Positions 18,862 to 31,706 are shown, counted from the stretch's first letter. The stretch is 64,000 nucleotides of DNA from Serratia marcescens (GCA_015548865.1 JADMXW010000001.1:62001-126000), one strand, 5' to 3'. Notes: generated by a model not told the origin, from the sequence alone. Numbers and translations are program-made.

Positions 18862-20165
18862 TGTGCTGAGTTGCTGTCGCTGCCGTTAACGATCTTCACA
18901 TAAGAGGCTGCACGTTGTTCCTGCATCCAGGTTTGCGCCTCTTCAGAGAATTTACGGTTAAACAGCATGCGGTAAGCGCGATCTTTCTGCGCTGCATCCG
19001 TTTTATCTACCTGACGCGTATCTAACAATTGAATCAAGTGCCAACCGAATGAGGAGTGGACGGGGGCGCTGATTTCTCCTTTGCGCAGTTTCATCAGTGC
19101 ATCGCGGAATGAGGGATCGTACATATCCGGCGTTGCCCAACCCAGATCGCCGCCCTGATTCGCTGAGCCAGGATCTTGTGAAAGCTGTTTTGCCTGTGTC
19201 GCAAAATCGGTTGTGCCACGTTTTATCTGCTGCGCAATCTCATCCAGTTTGGCTTCTGCCTGGCTGTCGTTCATCACAACGGAAGGTTTCAGCAAAATGT
19301 GACGGGCATGCACTTCGGTGACGGAAACCGATTTATCGCCGCCGCGAATGTCGTTAACGCGCAAGATATGAAAGCCAACACCGGAACGAATCGGGCCTAC
19401 CACTTGCCCCTTTTGCGCTTGAGTCAGACGTTCAGCGAACAGGGAAGGGATTTCCTGAAGTTTGCCCCAGCCCATTTGACCGCCTTTTAACGCCTGAGAA
19501 TCTGCAGAGTTTGCCATTGCCAGTTTGGCAAAATCGGCTCCGCCTTGAAGCTGTTTCACCAGAGAATTAGCCAGGTTTTCTGCATCATCCACCTGTTGCT
19601 GTGTCGGGTTTTCTGATAATGGGATCAGAATATGGCTCAGGTTTAGCTCTGCGTCTTCACCGGTCTGGCTAGCAATCTGTTTTGCCAGCGCGTCAACTTC
19701 CTGAGGCAGGATCGTGATGCGGCGACGCACTTCGTTATTGCGCACTTCGGCAATGGTCATCTCTTTACGAATCTGGTTACGATAGGCGCTATAGGTCAGA
19801 TTCTCATAAGCCAACTGGCTTTTTAACTGGTCAAGCGTCATGCGGTTTTGCGACGCAATATTGTTGATAGCCTGATCCAACTGTGCATCGCTGATCTGAA
19901 TATTCATTTTTTTTGCCATTTGCAAAATAATGTTATCCATAATCAGGCGATCGAGGATCTGATGGCGCAACGTATTTTCATCCGGTAACTGTTGTCCCGC
20001 CTGCTGCGCATTCATTTTCACGGACTGTAAAAGCGTGCTGACATCACTTTCAAGCACGACGCTGTTGTCCACGACGGCGGCGACTTTATCAACAACCTGT
20101 GGCGCAGCAACTGCTGCATTGGCGCTGAGGGCCAGCCCGAGGATAAGCGTTCTCCAGTTCTTCAT
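18858..20165 (-). CDS. surA: Periplasmic chaperone / peptidyl-prolyl isomerase SurA
   Basis: Periplasmic chaperone for outer-membrane beta-barrel proteins such as LptD. A Sec signal peptide ([20 protein letters not shown]) is followed by the SurA N-terminal chaperone domain, then two parvulin domains. Domain 1 begins around [10 protein letters not shown] and has [10 protein letters not shown]; domain 2 begins around [11 protein letters not shown] and has [17 protein letters not shown] start it at ATG 20165 (435 residues); the open frame runs 21 codons further upstream but without signal-peptide logic. It lies just downstream of its client gene lptD. Confidence 0.96.
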   Translation of the reverse strand: MKNWRTLILGLALSANAAVAAPQVVDKVAAVVDNSVVLESDVSTLLQSVKMNAQQAGQQLPDENTLRHQILDRLIMDNIILQMAKKMNIQISDAQLDQAINNIASQNRMTLDQLKSQLAYENLTYSAYRNQIRKEMTIAEVRNNEVRRRITILPQEVDALAKQIASQTGEDAELNLSHILIPLSENPTQQQVDDAENLANSLVKQLQGGADFAKLAMANSADSQALKGGQMGWGKLQEIPSLFAERLTQAQKGQVVGPIRSGVGFHILRVNDIRGGDKSVSVTEVHARHILLKPSVVMNDSQAEAKLDEIAQQIKRGTTDFATQAKQLSQDPGSANQGGDLGWATPDMYDPSFRDALMKLRKGEISAPVHSSFGWHLIQLLDTRQVDKTDAAQKDRAYRMLFNRKFSEEAQTWMQEQRAASYVKIVNGSDSNSAQ

Positions 20166-20243
20166 ACCTTTCCCGTTAGTTTCACCCGCAAGGCGGATTA
20201 AAAGTTGATGTGTTACCGTTTGTTCCACGCGCGCACAACAGCA

Positions 20244-22610
20244 TTAGAATGCGCGTTGATATGGCAAAATACCTGAGCGCAGCATTTTTTGCGCACCCAG
20301 CGTTTCATTGCTGCTTAAACCGCGTAACTCGATGTTGATCGAGAATTTATTGTCGTACTCACTGGATTGCCGATTGGTGTTCCAGTCGGTAATTTTCCGC
20401 TCGTAGCCCATATTGACGGCCCAACAACAGGTATTGTATTGAAAGCCTATGCGCTGGTTGGCGGTTTGATTCGCTTTGGTGTCGTAGTAATACGCACCGA
20501 CCACGGACCAGCGGTCAGCAATCGGCCAACTGGCCGTAAGCCCTATCTGTGAAATACCCTGCTGATAGGCGCGGCTTGCCAACAGATTCTGCACGGAATA
20601 TTGAATATATTCCCTGCTGGCATAGCGGTAATTCAATTGCACCAACTTCTCGCTATCCTGGCGATATTCCACCACCGCGTTGCCCTGTGAGATGCTCTCA
20701 AGGCGCGTGTCATATTGCAAACCACCGCGCATACCCCACAGATCGTTAATCTTCCAATAACTGTCACCGGCCCACACCAGGCTGCCGTTATCGTCGTTTT
20801 TGTCCATTACCGTGGTGCTATCCCCGGTTCTGGGACGATCGAAATAATAGATTTGACCGACGGAAGCATTAAAACGTTCCACCAGATTTTGATCATAAAC
20901 GCGGGTGGTCAAACCGGTCGCAATCTGATTTGCAGAGGCGATACGATCCAGCCCGCTGTAACTGCGGTCGCGGAATAAGCCGGTGTAGTCATTTTGCAGC
21001 AGCGTGGAGTCATAAGTGTAAATGCTGCTCTGATCGCGGTAAGGCACGTACAGGTACTGTACGCGGGGCTCCAGTGTTTGGGTAAAAGCATTGGACCAAT
21101 CCATTTCGCGTTCGAACACCAGTTTGCCATCAACCTTGTATTGCGGCAAAACACGGTTGACTGAATCCTGCAGCGCATCGCGCTTGGTGTTACTGATTTG
21201 AGGATTGGGATCGGCGCGGAAGCGTTCCAGATTGGTTTGCTGGTAATGAGTCGCCATCAGCTTCGCTTCAGTGTTGAGGCTACCCCAACGGTTAGCCAAC
21301 GGCAGGTTTACCGTTGGCTCAGCATGGAAGCGTGTTGCTTCGGGACGATTATTGTTCAAGTTAGTAAATTTTACCGCCTGCCCGTAAAGATGCATATCGA
21401 ACGGGCCGATATTCTCTCGGTAGTAGTTGAGGTCGAGTTGAGGCTCAGCGCGGTAGACATCATTATTGGTGTTGGTCGCCAGCAGTTGGAACTGTTTGTT
21501 AGAAAGTGTAGCGTCCCAATTCTGGTTGGCATAGCCGACGCTGAATTTCTGGTTCACATAGCCGCTGGTCGTGGAGCCATAAGCAGAATCGAGGTCTTTG
21601 AAATAGTTGATATCGCTGACCTTGGTGTAATCGCTGTCAAAGCGCCACACCTGATCCATGATACCTTCGTGCCTCCAGTGGAACAGCCAGCGGGTATCTT
21701 TATCGTCCTGATTGTCACGGCGATAGGCCCGATCATTCGGCAACCAATCCAACTGCATGGTACCTGTGCCCGGTGCGGCGAGGTAACGGAATTCGTTTTG
21801 CAACTGTACGCCGCGTTTGGTCAACACATGCGGCGTAATGGTCGCATCCATGTTGGGCGCGATATTCCAGTAATAGGGCGTGATCAGCTCAAAGCCGCTG
21901 CTGCCGCTGTATCGGGCGTTCGGAATCAAAAAGCCGGAGCGGCGTTTGTCGCCTACGGGCAGTTGCAGGTAAGGGCTGTAGAACACGGGAACGTCGCCAA
22001 TTTTGACACGCGCATTCCAAATTTCAGCAACTTGCTCATCCCTGTCATGGATCACTTCCGAACCGACGACACTCCAGCTATTATCACCCGGCAGGCAGGT
22101 AGTGAACGATCCGTTTTCCAGAATGGTGTAGCGACTGTCACCGCGCATTTTCATTTTGTCGGCATCGCCGCGGCCCTGACGGTCAACCATCAGGTAATCG
22201 CCCTGAAAGACGTCGGTATCTCGCGTGTTGAGATTGGACCAGGCTTTAGGGCCTTTCAGGATGACCTGATTGTCATCATAGTTGACATTGCCAGTAGCAG
22301 TGACAGTCCGAATGGGAGCGCCCGTAGCATCAGTACCCGTTTGGCGCAGTTCAACCTGATCGGCCTGTAGGCGGCTGTTGCCTTGCTCGATATTGACATT
22401 ACCGAGGAAACGAGCGTTATCCGGATAGTTGGCCTCGCTTTTGTCGGCTTGAATGTGTACCGGAAGCGTATTGGGCTCACCTGTGACCAGTGGTCGCGTG
22501 AACGTAGGAACGCCAAGCCGACACTGCGCGGCGAGATCGGCCAGAGCGTGTTGGCTGTAGAGCGCCGACCCAATCAAGGTGGCCAGCAGGGTTGGGAAAC
22601 ATTTTTTCAT
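20244..22610 (-). CDS. lptD: LPS-assembly protein LptD
   Basis: Outer-membrane beta-barrel that, with lipoprotein LptE, inserts lipopolysaccharide into the outer leaflet. A signal peptide ([20 protein letters not shown]) is followed by the OstA/LptA-like domain (residues about 55-200) and the 26-strand barrel. The four cysteines of the disulfide network are visible: AAQCRLG, TTCLPGD and the adjacent pair in [15 protein letters not shown]. The 788-residue length is normal. It is divergent from djlA and heads the lptD-surA-pdxA-ksgA-apaG-apaH operon. Confidence 0.97.
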   Translation of the reverse strand: MKKCFPTLLATLIGSALYSQHALADLAAQCRLGVPTFTRPLVTGEPNTLPVHIQADKSEANYPDNARFLGNVNIEQGNSRLQADQVELRQTGTDATGAPIRTVTATGNVNYDDNQVILKGPKAWSNLNTRDTDVFQGDYLMVDRQGRGDADKMKMRGDSRYTILENGSFTTCLPGDNSWSVVGSEVIHDRDEQVAEIWNARVKIGDVPVFYSPYLQLPVGDKRRSGFLIPNARYSGSSGFELITPYYWNIAPNMDATITPHVLTKRGVQLQNEFRYLAAPGTGTMQLDWLPNDRAYRRDNQDDKDTRWLFHWRHEGIMDQVWRFDSDYTKVSDINYFKDLDSAYGSTTSGYVNQKFSVGYANQNWDATLSNKQFQLLATNTNNDVYRAEPQLDLNYYRENIGPFDMHLYGQAVKFTNLNNNRPEATRFHAEPTVNLPLANRWGSLNTEAKLMATHYQQTNLERFRADPNPQISNTKRDALQDSVNRVLPQYKVDGKLVFEREMDWSNAFTQTLEPRVQYLYVPYRDQSSIYTYDSTLLQNDYTGLFRDRSYSGLDRIASANQIATGLTTRVYDQNLVERFNASVGQIYYFDRPRTGDSTTVMDKNDDNGSLVWAGDSYWKINDLWGMRGGLQYDTRLESISQGNAVVEYRQDSEKLVQLNYRYASREYIQYSVQNLLASRAYQQGISQIGLTASWPIADRWSVVGAYYYDTKANQTANQRIGFQYNTCCWAVNMGYERKITDWNTNRQSSEYDNKFSINIELRGLSSNETLGAQKMLRSGILPYQRAF

Positions 22611-22795
22611 ACGCGGTATCGGTGTTCCGTCATCAAGGGCATCATGCCGGCAAACGGTCAGAGACTATATCACTGGCTTACGTTGCGCCAGTGCAAATTC
22701 CCTACTGTTTCTCTGCTCTGCCGTTAGGTGCAACGCTAAATGACGGGTATGATAAAGCAATTTTTGGCCGACGGCATGAGGATTTGAGGAAGTAT

Positions 22796-23668
22796 ATGCG
22801 CTATTGGGGCAAGTTGCTGGGCTTGATACTGGGTATTATGTCCGGCGGCGGTGTGTGGGGCGTGATTACGGGCGTGCTGATGGGCCATATGGTTGATAGA
22901 GCCAGGGCTGCGCGTCGTCGTGACTTTTTTTCCGCACAGTCCACGCGTCAATCGCTGTTTTTCCTTACTACCTTTCAAGCTATGGGGCACCTGACCAAAT
23001 CCAAAGGCCGTGTGACGGAAGCTGACATTCAGGCGGCCACGCTGATGATGGATCGGTTGGAGCTGTTTGGTGAAGCGCGTCTTGCCGCGCAGCAGGCATT
23101 TCGTGAAGGGAAATCAAATGCCTTCCCGGTACGCACCAAACTGCGTAAACTGCGCGATGCTTGCCTTGGCCGCTTCGACATGATCAGAATGTTTCTCGAT
23201 ATTCAGCTTCAGGTTGCGTTTAACGACGGCGCTCTGCATCCAAATGAACGGCGGCTACTGTATGTTTTTGCGGATGAACTTGGCGTGACGCGCGAACAGT
23301 TCGAATTTTTTCTGCGCAATATGGAAGGGCAGCAACGTCAGGCAAAACAGGGCCAGTCAAAGCAGAATGGCAAATCGTATCAGCGCCGTAATCAATCCTA
23401 CGGTGGGCAGTCGCAGGGGGGGCAGCGCCAACAGCCACCCTATACGCGGGGGCCAACGCTGGAAAGTGCCTGTCGCACGCTAGGCGTTCGCACCAGCGAT
23501 GATCCCGCTACGGTAAAACGCGCTTACCGTAAACTCATGAACGAGCACCATCCCGATAAACTGGCGGGTAAGGGGCTCTCTCCGCGCATGATGGACATGG
23601 CAAAACGCAAGGCTCAAGACATTCAGGCAGCCTATGAGTTTTTGAAGAGTAGCCACGTCGCCAAGTAA
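22796..23668 (+). CDS. djlA: Membrane-anchored DnaJ-like co-chaperone DjlA
   Basis: Type III membrane J-protein that stimulates DnaK and affects the Rcs envelope-stress response. It starts [18 protein letters not shown], a single glycine-rich transmembrane segment with a GxxxG-like dimerisation pattern. A TerB-like central domain follows ([17 protein letters not shown]), then a Gln/Gly-rich linker (residues about 180-215), and a C-terminal J domain with the HPD motif in [17 protein letters not shown] 22796 is chosen because GAGGA lies 5 bases before it; the open frame extends to 22592 without support. 290 residues. Confidence 0.95.
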   Translation: MRYWGKLLGLILGIMSGGGVWGVITGVLMGHMVDRARAARRRDFFSAQSTRQSLFFLTTFQAMGHLTKSKGRVTEADIQAATLMMDRLELFGEARLAAQQAFREGKSNAFPVRTKLRKLRDACLGRFDMIRMFLDIQLQVAFNDGALHPNERRLLYVFADELGVTREQFEFFLRNMEGQQRQAKQGQSKQNGKSYQRRNQSYGGQSQGGQRQQPPYTRGPTLESACRTLGVRTSDDPATVKRAYRKLMNEHHPDKLAGKGLSPRMMDMAKRKAQDIQAAYEFLKSSHVAK

Positions 23669-23705
23669 CTTCTCTCCGGTTTTTCCCGCGTTTTTTTCGA
23701 TTATC

Positions 23706-24359
23706 TTAAAAATCAGGCTCACAGCGGAAATGCATTGGTGTACCAAATGCGGGATGCGTGATAGCCAATTCTTGCGCGTGCAGTAGCAGACGTGGTGCCA
23801 ACGCTTTGGCATCGGGGTGAGCGTAAAAACCATCACCGAGGATCGGGTGTCCGAGAGCGAGCAAGTGCACGCGCAATTGGTGTGAACGTCCGGTAATCGG
23901 CATCAGTTTGACGCGTGTCGTACCATCAGCGTCGCGCGCCAGTACCTGATACTGTGTTTGCGCCGGTTTTCCCTGTTCAAAACAGACCTTCTGCTTTGGG
24001 CGATTTGGCCAATCGCAGATCAGGGGGAGATCAATCACCCCTTCATCGTGCTCTAGCCATCCCCATACCCGCGCGATATAGGATTTTTTAGGCTCTCGTT
24101 CACGAAACTGGCGTTTCAGCTCCCGCTCGGCCGCTTTGGTCAATGCGACGGCAATAACACCGCTGGTGGCCATATCGAGGCGATGTACGGATTCTGCTTG
24201 GGGAAAATCCCGTTGAATGCGGCTCATAATGCTGTCGCGATGTTCAGGCGCTCTGCCGGGAACGGAGAGCAGGCCGCTTGGCTTGTTGACGACAATGACA
24301 TGTTGATCCTGATAGAGCACATGCAGCCAGGGATCGCGCGGGGGATTATAGGGTTCCAT
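23706..24359 (-). CDS. rluA: Dual-specificity rRNA/tRNA pseudouridine synthase RluA
   Basis: Makes pseudouridine 746 in 23S rRNA and pseudouridine 32 in several tRNAs. The 217-residue protein has the catalytic-Asp motif HRLDMATSGVIAVAL, an N-terminal VLYQDQHVIVVNKPSGLLSV block and PITGRSHQLRVHLLALGHPI. It lies between djlA (convergent) and rapA (same strand, about 50 bases apart), as in E. coli. Confidence 0.96.
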   Translation of the reverse strand: MEPYNPPRDPWLHVLYQDQHVIVVNKPSGLLSVPGRAPEHRDSIMSRIQRDFPQAESVHRLDMATSGVIAVALTKAAERELKRQFREREPKKSYIARVWGWLEHDEGVIDLPLICDWPNRPKQKVCFEQGKPAQTQYQVLARDADGTTRVKLMPITGRSHQLRVHLLALGHPILGDGFYAHPDAKALAPRLLLHAQELAITHPAFGTPMHFRCEPDF

Positions 24360-24409
24360 GAGGGCTCCTGCGGCGGCAACGGCAATGCCGTTGCCGCGAG
24401 CATTGTAGG

Positions 24410-27313
24410 CTACTGGTGAGATACCACCACCAAACGAATGGCATCCAGTCGCCAGTTGGCCTGATGCAGATTGAGCAGTACCTGCTCCCGCTGTGTTTCC
24501 AGCGCGATCAGTTCATCGTCACGGATGTTCGGGTTAACCGCTTTCAGTGCTTCCAGGCGTTCACGTTCGCGGCGCAGTTGCAGATCGGCCTGCTGTTGTG
24601 CGTCGATAATCAGCTGCTGTGCCTGAGCAGCCACCAAGGGTTCAGCCTGCTGCAACATACTGTGAACGTCGGCTTGTACCGCATTCACCAACTTGCTGGA
24701 CGTATGGCGGTTCACCGCGTTGAGCTGGCGGTTAAAGCTTTCAAATTCCACCTGCGCAGCCAGATTTTTACCGGTACGATCCATCAGTAAACGCAACGGT
24801 GTAGGCGGCAGAAAGCGCGTCAACTGCAACTGCTTAGGTGCCTGCGCCTCCACGACGTAGATCAACTCCGCCAACAGAGTACCTACGGGTAACGCTTTGT
24901 TTTTCAACAATGACACGGCACAGCTACCGGTATCACCTGACAAAATCAGATCCATACCGTTACGGATCAGTGGATGTTCCCAACTGACAAACTGTGCATC
25001 TTCCCGCGACAGCGCTTGTTCACGCTCGAAGGTAATGGTACAGCCGTCCTGAGGCAGGCCGGGAAAATCAGGCACCAGCATATGATCGGAAGGGGTCAGA
25101 ATAATCAGGTTATCGCTACGATCTTCCTGATTCACGCCGACGATATCGAACAGATTTAAGGCAAAGGTTACCAGATTTACGTCGTTATCCTGTTCTGCAA
25201 TGGATTGCGCCAACGCCTGTGCGGCTTCACCGCCGTTGGAATGCATTTCCAGCAGGCGATCGCGACCTAATTCGAGCTGCGCTTTCAACGCATCATGCTG
25301 TTGACGACAGGTGCGAATAAACTCATCTAGCCCGTCGCTTTCACTTGGTGCGCTCAGCCGCTCAATCAGCGTGCTGTAATGAGCGTCATAAATGGTACGG
25401 CCTGTCGGGCAGGTGTGTTCGAAAGCGTCGAGCCCTTCGTGATACCAGCGCACCAGTAGTGCTTGCGCGGTGTTTTCCAGATAGGGCACCAGCACCTGAA
25501 TTTCTTGCGTTTGCCCGATACGATCCAGACGTCCGATACGCTGCTCCAGCAAATCCGGATTAAACGGCAGATCGAACATGATCAAATGACTGGCGAACTG
25601 GAAGTTACGTCCTTCCGACCCGATTTCTGAACAGATTAATACCTGCGCGCCATCCTCTTCGGAGGCAAAATAGGCTGCTGCGCGATCGCGCTCAAGGATA
25701 GACAACCCTTCGTGGAACACCGCGGCGCGAATGGCTTCGCGCGTGCGTAGCACTTGCTCAAGCTGCAAAGCGGTGGCGGCTTTGGCGCAAATCACCAATA
25801 TCTTTTTGTCGCGGTTCGCTGTCAGGTAACCGAGTAACCACTCAACGCGCGGATCGAAGCTCCACCAAGTGGCGTCATCACCTTCCAGCATTTGGTAAAT
25901 TTGCTCCGGGTACAACATGTCGCGCGCGCGCGCTTCCGGTGTTTTACTGCCGCTCATGATGCCGGAGACTTTAATGGCTGTCTGGTATTGTGCGGGCAGT
26001 GGTAACTTGATCTGGTGCAGTACACGCTGCGGGAAGCCTTTTACGCCTTGGCGCGTATTACGGAACAGCACACGACTGGTACCGTGCCTATCCATCAGCA
26101 TAGATATCAGTTCCTGCCGTGCCGTTTGGCGATCGGCGGTATCACTGTTCACTGCTTTGAGTAACGGTTCGCAGTCTTGCTCACTCAATAACTCGGTGAG
26201 CAGATTCATCTCATCTTTGCTGAGGTTTTCATCGGCAAGCAGTAACGCAACAGCATCCGCTACTGGGCGATACTGTTGCTGCTCTTTGACAAATTCACGG
26301 TAGTCGTGGAAACGATTAGGGTCCAACAACCGCAATCGGGCAAAGTGGCTCTCCTGACCGAGTTGCTCAGGGGTTGCTGTTAGCAGCAGTACGGCAGGAA
26401 TGCGCTGCGCTAAATGTTCAATCGCCTGATATTCAGGGCTGGGAGCGGCTTCGCTCCAGGACAGATGGTGTGCTTCATCGACAACCAACAAATCCCAATG
26501 CGCAGCGAGCAATTGTTCAAAGCGCGCCGCATTTTTCTGGACAAAGCCCAGAGAGCAGATAATCAGTTGCTCGGTTTCAAACGGGTTGCTGCTGTCGAGT
26601 CTGGCCTCAGCATAACGCTCATCATCAAACAGGGAGAACAGCAAGTTAAAGCGGCGCAGCATTTCTACCAGCCACTGGTGCTGCAGCGTTTCCGGCACCA
26701 CAATTAATACGCGTTCGGCACGCCCGGCTAACAGTTGTTGGTGAATCACCATCCCGGCTTCAATGGTTTTGCCCAGACCTACTTCATCGGCCAGCAGCAC
26801 GCGTGGCGCGTGGCGCTGGCCCACTTCCCGTGCAATGTGCAATTGGTGAGGGATAAGACTGGCGCGCATGCCGCGCAGGCCACCCCAAGGCTGCAGCGCT
26901 TGAGCTTGTTGGTGCAGACGTGTGCGATAGCGCAGGGCAAAGCGATCCATACGATCGATCTGTCCGGCAAACAAGCGGTCTTGCGGTTTATTAAAGGTCA
27001 ACTTGCTGTCCAGCATCACTTCGCGCAGTTCAGTTGGCGTGCCATCATCTGTGCGTTCACCGACATAAACGATAAGCCCATTCTCGTCGCGGGTTTCGCT
27101 GACACTGAGCTGCCAGCCTTCATGGCTGGTCACGGTGTCGCCTGGATTAAACATGACACGGGTGATCGGGGCATCGCTTCTTGAATAGAGGCGGTTTTCT
27201 CCGCTAGCGGGGAAGAGCAGTGTGACCATGCGCGCATCCAGAGCAACAACCGTGCCCAGTCCCAGCTCGCTTTCCGTATCGCTGATCCAGCGTTGACCAA
27301 GTGTAAAAAGCAT
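24410..27313 (-). CDS. rapA: RNA polymerase-associated ATP-dependent helicase-like protein RapA (HepA)
   Basis: Swi2/Snf2 ATPase that binds RNA polymerase and promotes its recycling. 967 residues (968 in E. coli). Two Tudor-like domains lie at the N-terminus. The ATPase core begins with [19 protein letters not shown] (Walker A), the DEAH box is [11 protein letters not shown], motif III is [11 protein letters not shown], and motif VI is [16 protein letters not shown]. The end, [12 protein letters not shown], is typical. It is followed by rluA. Confidence 0.97.
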   Translation of the reverse strand: MLFTLGQRWISDTESELGLGTVVALDARMVTLLFPASGENRLYSRSDAPITRVMFNPGDTVTSHEGWQLSVSETRDENGLIVYVGERTDDGTPTELREVMLDSKLTFNKPQDRLFAGQIDRMDRFALRYRTRLHQQAQALQPWGGLRGMRASLIPHQLHIAREVGQRHAPRVLLADEVGLGKTIEAGMVIHQQLLAGRAERVLIVVPETLQHQWLVEMLRRFNLLFSLFDDERYAEARLDSSNPFETEQLIICSLGFVQKNAARFEQLLAAHWDLLVVDEAHHLSWSEAAPSPEYQAIEHLAQRIPAVLLLTATPEQLGQESHFARLRLLDPNRFHDYREFVKEQQQYRPVADAVALLLADENLSKDEMNLLTELLSEQDCEPLLKAVNSDTADRQTARQELISMLMDRHGTSRVLFRNTRQGVKGFPQRVLHQIKLPLPAQYQTAIKVSGIMSGSKTPEARARDMLYPEQIYQMLEGDDATWWSFDPRVEWLLGYLTANRDKKILVICAKAATALQLEQVLRTREAIRAAVFHEGLSILERDRAAAYFASEEDGAQVLICSEIGSEGRNFQFASHLIMFDLPFNPDLLEQRIGRLDRIGQTQEIQVLVPYLENTAQALLVRWYHEGLDAFEHTCPTGRTIYDAHYSTLIERLSAPSESDGLDEFIRTCRQQHDALKAQLELGRDRLLEMHSNGGEAAQALAQSIAEQDNDVNLVTFALNLFDIVGVNQEDRSDNLIILTPSDHMLVPDFPGLPQDGCTITFEREQALSREDAQFVSWEHPLIRNGMDLILSGDTGSCAVSLLKNKALPVGTLLAELIYVVEAQAPKQLQLTRFLPPTPLRLLMDRTGKNLAAQVEFESFNRQLNAVNRHTSSKLVNAVQADVHSMLQQAEPLVAAQAQQLIIDAQQQADLQLRRERERLEALKAVNPNIRDDELIALETQREQVLLNLHQANWRLDAIRLVVVSHQ

Positions 27314-27485
27314 AAATTCGTAGCTCGATATTTGTCATTGTTGGGCATGTCAGACAGGAAAAAACCCCGTCGTTAATCCCTTTGGAGATGAATGATTAGT
27401 GGTGGTAATGCATACCCGTTTTCTGCCAGGCATTGAAAGGGAGGTATGGTAATGGAAGGCGCGGCATTCGTCATCCATTCAACGC

Positions 27486-29867
27486 TTAAAATAATCCCAT
27501 TTGGCCAGTAATCAGATTGGAAAAATCGTCATGTAAAAACGGCAATATGGCATCGGCCACCGGTAGGAGCTGGCGTTCGACATAGTGAGTATAGTCCAGC
27601 GTTGAGTGTCGATTTTCCATTGGCTCTGGGCCGTTGAGCGTCATGACATAGCTGATCCAACCGCCGTTCTGGTACTGAAGTGGGCGACCTATCTGGCGAT
27701 TGTAGTCATCTGCGAGCCGGGCGGCACGGACGTGCGGAGGTACGTTTTTCTGGTAGTCACTGAGCGGGCGACGCAGTCGTTTACGGTAAACGAGAAGATC
27801 GTCAAACTCACCGTTCAGGGTTTTTTCGACATATTCTCGCAGCCAGGTTTGATACGGTTGTTGGCGAAAAATACGCTCGTAAAGCTGCTGCTGAAATTGT
27901 TGTGCCAACGGTGTCCAATCGGTGCGTACTGTTTCCAGCCCTTTGTAAACGATTTTTTCCCCGTCAGGCGTCTGTGCCATGCCTGCATAGCGCTTCTTAC
28001 TGCCCTGTTCCGCTCCGCGAATCGTCGGCATCAGAAAGCGGCAATAGTGGGTTTCAAATTGCAGCTCGAGTGCGCTGGTTAGTCCTAATGTTTGTTGCAG
28101 GTGATTTTGCCACCAGAGATTGACCTCCTGTGCCAACTTACGGCCTATCTCGATGGCTTCTTCATTATCGTGTGCGCGTTTGAGCCAGACAAAGGTGGAG
28201 TCGGTATCACCATAGATGACCTGATAGCCTTGCGCCTCAATCAAAGCGCGTGTTTGTTGCATAATTTCGTGGCCGCGCAGGGTGATTGAAGAGGCCAGTC
28301 GTGGATCGAAAAAACGGCAGCCGCTGGCGCCCAGTACACCATAGAAGGCGTTCATGATGATTTTCAGCGCTTGCGACAGGGGTTTATTACCTGCTTGTTT
28401 GGCAGCCTCTCGCCCTTGCCAAATCTGCTCCACAATGGCGGGCAGACAGTGTTTCTGGCGCGAGAACCAGGCACCGCGAAAACCGGGCACTGATGCTTCT
28501 ACATCTGGCTGTTGAATGCCACAAATCAACCCAACGGGGTCGATAAGAAAAGTGCGGATAATGGAGGGATACAAGCTTTTATAATCGAGCACCAGCACTG
28601 AGTCGTACAGTCCGGGAGCTGAATCCATGACAAAGCCGCCGGGGCTCCCCTCCACGGCGACCTCACCAAGATTAGGCGCTACGTAGCCAAGACGATGCAT
28701 ACGCGGCAAGTACAGGTGGCTAAATGCCGCGACCGATCCGCCACTGCGATCTGCCGCCAGTCCGGTTACCGTAGCGCGTTCGAGCAGGAAGGACATCAGG
28801 CTGGTTTTTTCAAAAATACGCGTGACCAGTTCGCAGTCCTGAAGGTTATAGCGTGCGAGAGCGGGCTTGTCGTGTTCAAAACGCTGCTCAATCTCATCCA
28901 TCCGTTGGTACGGATTATCCGACAGTTTGCCTTCGCCGAGTAGCGTTTGCGCGACATACTCCAGGCTAAACGAGGGAAAGTTCCAGGTGGCTGATTTTAA
29001 AGCTTCAATGCCGTCTACGATCAGTCGCCCTGGTGCGCTGGCAAAAAAATGGCCCTGTTTGAAACCGTGCTCGCGCCATTCCAACTCCTGATTACCGCGC
29101 CCTAACCGTAGGGGAATACGGTAACGCTCGGCGTGTTTTTGCAGTACGCGCAGGTCAAACTGTACCAAATTCCAGCCAATGATGGCGTCAGGATCGTGCT
29201 GGGCAAACCAGGCGTTGAGTTTTTCCAGCAATTGCGGGCGGCTGTTTACGTATTCCTGTGTAAATTCAGGCGCAGCAGGGGCATTCTCGGGTTCCGGCCC
29301 CAGCATATACACCTGACGCTGTCCGCACCCCTCAAGTCCGATGCAGTAAAGCTCACCGTGGCGGCTGGTTTCTATATCCAGCGAAACCAGCTTTAACGTG
29401 GGGCGATAATCAGGGCAGGGCTTCATTTGGGCTTGAACTATCGCACCTGGCCCGGTGGGGTGGCCGCTGAACCACACGGGAGCGGTGATAAAACGCTCCA
29501 TCAGATAGCGATCGGGGGGACGGATATCAGCTTCATAAACGGGAATGCCCGCTTCCTGTAACCGCTTTTCTAACGTCAGCAGTTGGCGATAATGGGAGCA
29601 ATAGAGGCCTGACAGAGGCTGATGGTGAAAATCTTGTAACGCCAAAGGCCGTAACGAGGCTTTTTTGCGTGAGGAAGGAGGCTCTGCATTCAACAGCGCT
29701 TCAGCACGCGCCTGTTGCTGCGCGGGAATGAATGCCACAGCCTGTTGAGGTGGTAAAGAAACCAACACGGGGCCGCTGTCGGTGGCCAGCCAGACATCGA
29801 TCTGAATGCCTGCTGGGGTGTCATGCCAGTGTCGGGTAAGGATAAACCCCTGAGACGCCTGCGCCAC
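27486..29867 (-). CDS. polB: DNA polymerase II
   Basis: Family B polymerase with 3'-5' proofreading, used for restart and translesion synthesis under SOS. 793 residues. The exonuclease motif is [19 protein letters not shown]; polymerase motif A is [20 protein letters not shown], motif B is [16 protein letters not shown], and motif C is [11 protein letters not shown]. The start is a GTG at 29867 with GAGGT 8 bases upstream. A LexA-like box lies about 35 bases upstream. E. coli has araDABC next to polB; here a diguanylate cyclase follows. Confidence 0.97.
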   Translation of the reverse strand: MAQASQGFILTRHWHDTPAGIQIDVWLATDSGPVLVSLPPQQAVAFIPAQQQARAEALLNAEPPSSRKKASLRPLALQDFHHQPLSGLYCSHYRQLLTLEKRLQEAGIPVYEADIRPPDRYLMERFITAPVWFSGHPTGPGAIVQAQMKPCPDYRPTLKLVSLDIETSRHGELYCIGLEGCGQRQVYMLGPEPENAPAAPEFTQEYVNSRPQLLEKLNAWFAQHDPDAIIGWNLVQFDLRVLQKHAERYRIPLRLGRGNQELEWREHGFKQGHFFASAPGRLIVDGIEALKSATWNFPSFSLEYVAQTLLGEGKLSDNPYQRMDEIEQRFEHDKPALARYNLQDCELVTRIFEKTSLMSFLLERATVTGLAADRSGGSVAAFSHLYLPRMHRLGYVAPNLGEVAVEGSPGGFVMDSAPGLYDSVLVLDYKSLYPSIIRTFLIDPVGLICGIQQPDVEASVPGFRGAWFSRQKHCLPAIVEQIWQGREAAKQAGNKPLSQALKIIMNAFYGVLGASGCRFFDPRLASSITLRGHEIMQQTRALIEAQGYQVIYGDTDSTFVWLKRAHDNEEAIEIGRKLAQEVNLWWQNHLQQTLGLTSALELQFETHYCRFLMPTIRGAEQGSKKRYAGMAQTPDGEKIVYKGLETVRTDWTPLAQQFQQQLYERIFRQQPYQTWLREYVEKTLNGEFDDLLVYRKRLRRPLSDYQKNVPPHVRAARLADDYNRQIGRPLQYQNGGWISYVMTLNGPEPMENRHSTLDYTHYVERQLLPVADAILPFLHDDFSNLITGQMGLF

Positions 29868-29901
29868 GCTTGAATACCTCAGCCAAAAGAGAAGTATTAA
29901 G

Positions 29902-29919
29902 TATGGTTATTTATACAGT
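29902..29919 (-). promoter_or_regulatory. LexA-like (SOS) box upstream of polB
   Basis: TATGGTTATTTATACAGT fits the CTG-N10-CAG LexA consensus except that the left CTG reads ATG. It lies about 35 bases before the polB start, and polB (dinA) is a LexA-regulated gene in E. coli. The mismatch leaves this tentative. Confidence 0.45.
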
Positions 29920-29937
29920 GACAGTCTAGCGTTATCT

Positions 29938-31512
29938 TCACGGCATGGGGGCCAGAACAACGCGGTTTCGTCCTTCCTGCTTGGCGCGATAGAGTGCCTT
30001 ATCGGCCAATTTGAGCGCTTGAGCGACGGTGAAATCGCCATTCTTGTCTGCTTGCCATAGGGATACGCCCAGAGAGATAGTGATGTTTCCGGCAGGCGAT
30101 GATATTGCCTCCGTGCTGGTACGAAGCCGTTCGGCAATTTGCTCGGCAGTATCCTGCGATGTTTCCGGCAGCAGTACCAAAAATTCCTCACCGCCGCTGC
30201 GGCACAAGATATCGCTGTCGCGGGATCCTGCTCTAAGTTGCTCGGCAATAAATCTGATAACCGCATCCCCCGTATCATGACCGAAGGTATCGTTAACGCG
30301 TTTAAAGTGATCGATATCTAGCGCGATAATCGCGAAATCTCGATGCAGGGTTTGCCAGTACTTCAGAATGGTGTCTAGCCCTCGGCGGTTGTACAGGCCG
30401 GTCATCGGGTCGGTTTGGGCTTCAAAACGCAGCTTGCCAATCTTTTGCTGTAACAGGTTGATCCCAATCAGCATGGCCTGCTTGAGCTGTGTAGCCTCAA
30501 AGTACCAGGACGAAATTTTATTGATGTCTTCAGAAATATCATTGGAGTCCATTTTATTGGCGCTGCGGGCCAGCAGCCACAACGGTTGGGCAATCAAACG
30601 GGCCAGCAGCCATACGCATAGAATGGTCAGCAATGCTAATGGCAACGTGTGGCGCAAGACATCGAGCATTAAACCATCAAGCGGCTTTAGCGTCTCCATC
30701 GTTGGCCGTAACGCGACAACCTCCCAGCCTGTAGCTGGGACGATAGCAAATCCCGCCAGCATCTTTTCACCGACGTAGTTCACCATTTGTTGGCTGCCAT
30801 TACTGGATCCCTGAGAGGGGACAATCAAATTGTTGGTTTCAGTTTGCCCTATGCGTGCATTGTCTTTGTGATAAAGCATGCGCCGCTGACTGTCGGTGAC
30901 ATAGATATAGGAGCCGTCACGGTAGTAGTGTTGACCGAGTAATGTGTTCAGTATACTGGCTTTTTTTAGATAAATTGAACCACCAACAAATCCCAGATAG
31001 CGCCCGGAGGGATCAAAAATGGGGCTGGAGATCAGGACAATCAGGTTCTCTGCCGCAGAAACATAGGGTTGACTGATCAGCGGTACTCGCTCTTTAAGCG
31101 CGGCCAATGCGCCCTCGGTTGTGAGCTTTTGCCCAATAAGTTGGAGGGTATCCGGCGATGTGGCGCGTACAACGCCTTTGGCATCAGCAACCAGTACCGA
31201 ATTAAAACTGTGGGTTTGCAAGCGCAGCCGATCGGCTTCTTTTACCAGGTTAATCCTGTCGCTAAAATTGTCTGCAAGGATCGTTGCGCTGTAGGCCAAC
31301 TGCTGCTGCGCATTTTCAAAAAAGGTTTGTGTTTCAGCGGCCAGTTTGCTGGCATAGACGCGGTTTGATTCCAGCGTATTGGCAATCAGCAGTTCTCGCT
31401 GTACTCGATAGGTCGCGTAAAAACTGTTTGCAAGGGTGATGAGGGCGCTCATTACCGCCAATAACAGGATTAAACGGCGTAATCCTACATGATGAAATAC
31501 GCTAGAGGACAT
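29938..31512 (-). CDS. Membrane diguanylate cyclase with periplasmic sensor domain
   Basis: About 524 residues from ATG 31512 (a TTG at 31536 is an alternative). A first transmembrane segment (LRRLILLLAVMSALITLA) is followed by a roughly 250-residue periplasmic dCache/PDC-type sensor (for example SAAENLIVLISSPIFDPSG). A second membrane segment (LPLALLTILCVWLLARLIAQ) leads to a HAMP-like linker and a C-terminal GGDEF domain beginning TDPMTGLYNRRGLD. The active-site motif is GGEEF, an active variant. The sequence RDSD five residues before it fits the RxxD product-inhibition site. It should make cyclic-di-GMP from two GTP. The ligand is unknown. It lies alone between polB and the sucrose genes. 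Confidence 0.93.
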   Translation of the reverse strand: MSSSVFHHVGLRRLILLLAVMSALITLANSFYATYRVQRELLIANTLESNRVYASKLAAETQTFFENAQQQLAYSATILADNFSDRINLVKEADRLRLQTHSFNSVLVADAKGVVRATSPDTLQLIGQKLTTEGALAALKERVPLISQPYVSAAENLIVLISSPIFDPSGRYLGFVGGSIYLKKASILNTLLGQHYYRDGSYIYVTDSQRRMLYHKDNARIGQTETNNLIVPSQGSSNGSQQMVNYVGEKMLAGFAIVPATGWEVVALRPTMETLKPLDGLMLDVLRHTLPLALLTILCVWLLARLIAQPLWLLARSANKMDSNDISEDINKISSWYFEATQLKQAMLIGINLLQQKIGKLRFEAQTDPMTGLYNRRGLDTILKYWQTLHRDFAIIALDIDHFKRVNDTFGHDTGDAVIRFIAEQLRAGSRDSDILCRSGGEEFLVLLPETSQDTAEQIAERLRTSTEAISSPAGNITISLGVSLWQADKNGDFTVAQALKLADKALYRAKQEGRNRVVLAPMP

Positions 31513-31706
31513 AAATCTGGATAAGGAGCCTGGCAAAAAGGTTATTCATGATAAGGGGTGTTGCTTATTAAGTATACCTTCATCTTTTTTGAGACAGGGA
31601 TGAGCGTGTTGTTTGGCTTCATGGTCAATATGATTCAATAGTGTAAGAAGAATGGATTTTTTTATTAAAAATCGGGCAGATAGAAAATAATTAGAATGGT
31701 ATTAAT

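Noticed and set aside
21198-22370. 390-codon open frame on the plus strand
   Set aside because: Lies wholly antisense to lptD, whose protein is unmistakable. The antisense product has no family resemblance and is a codon-bias shadow.
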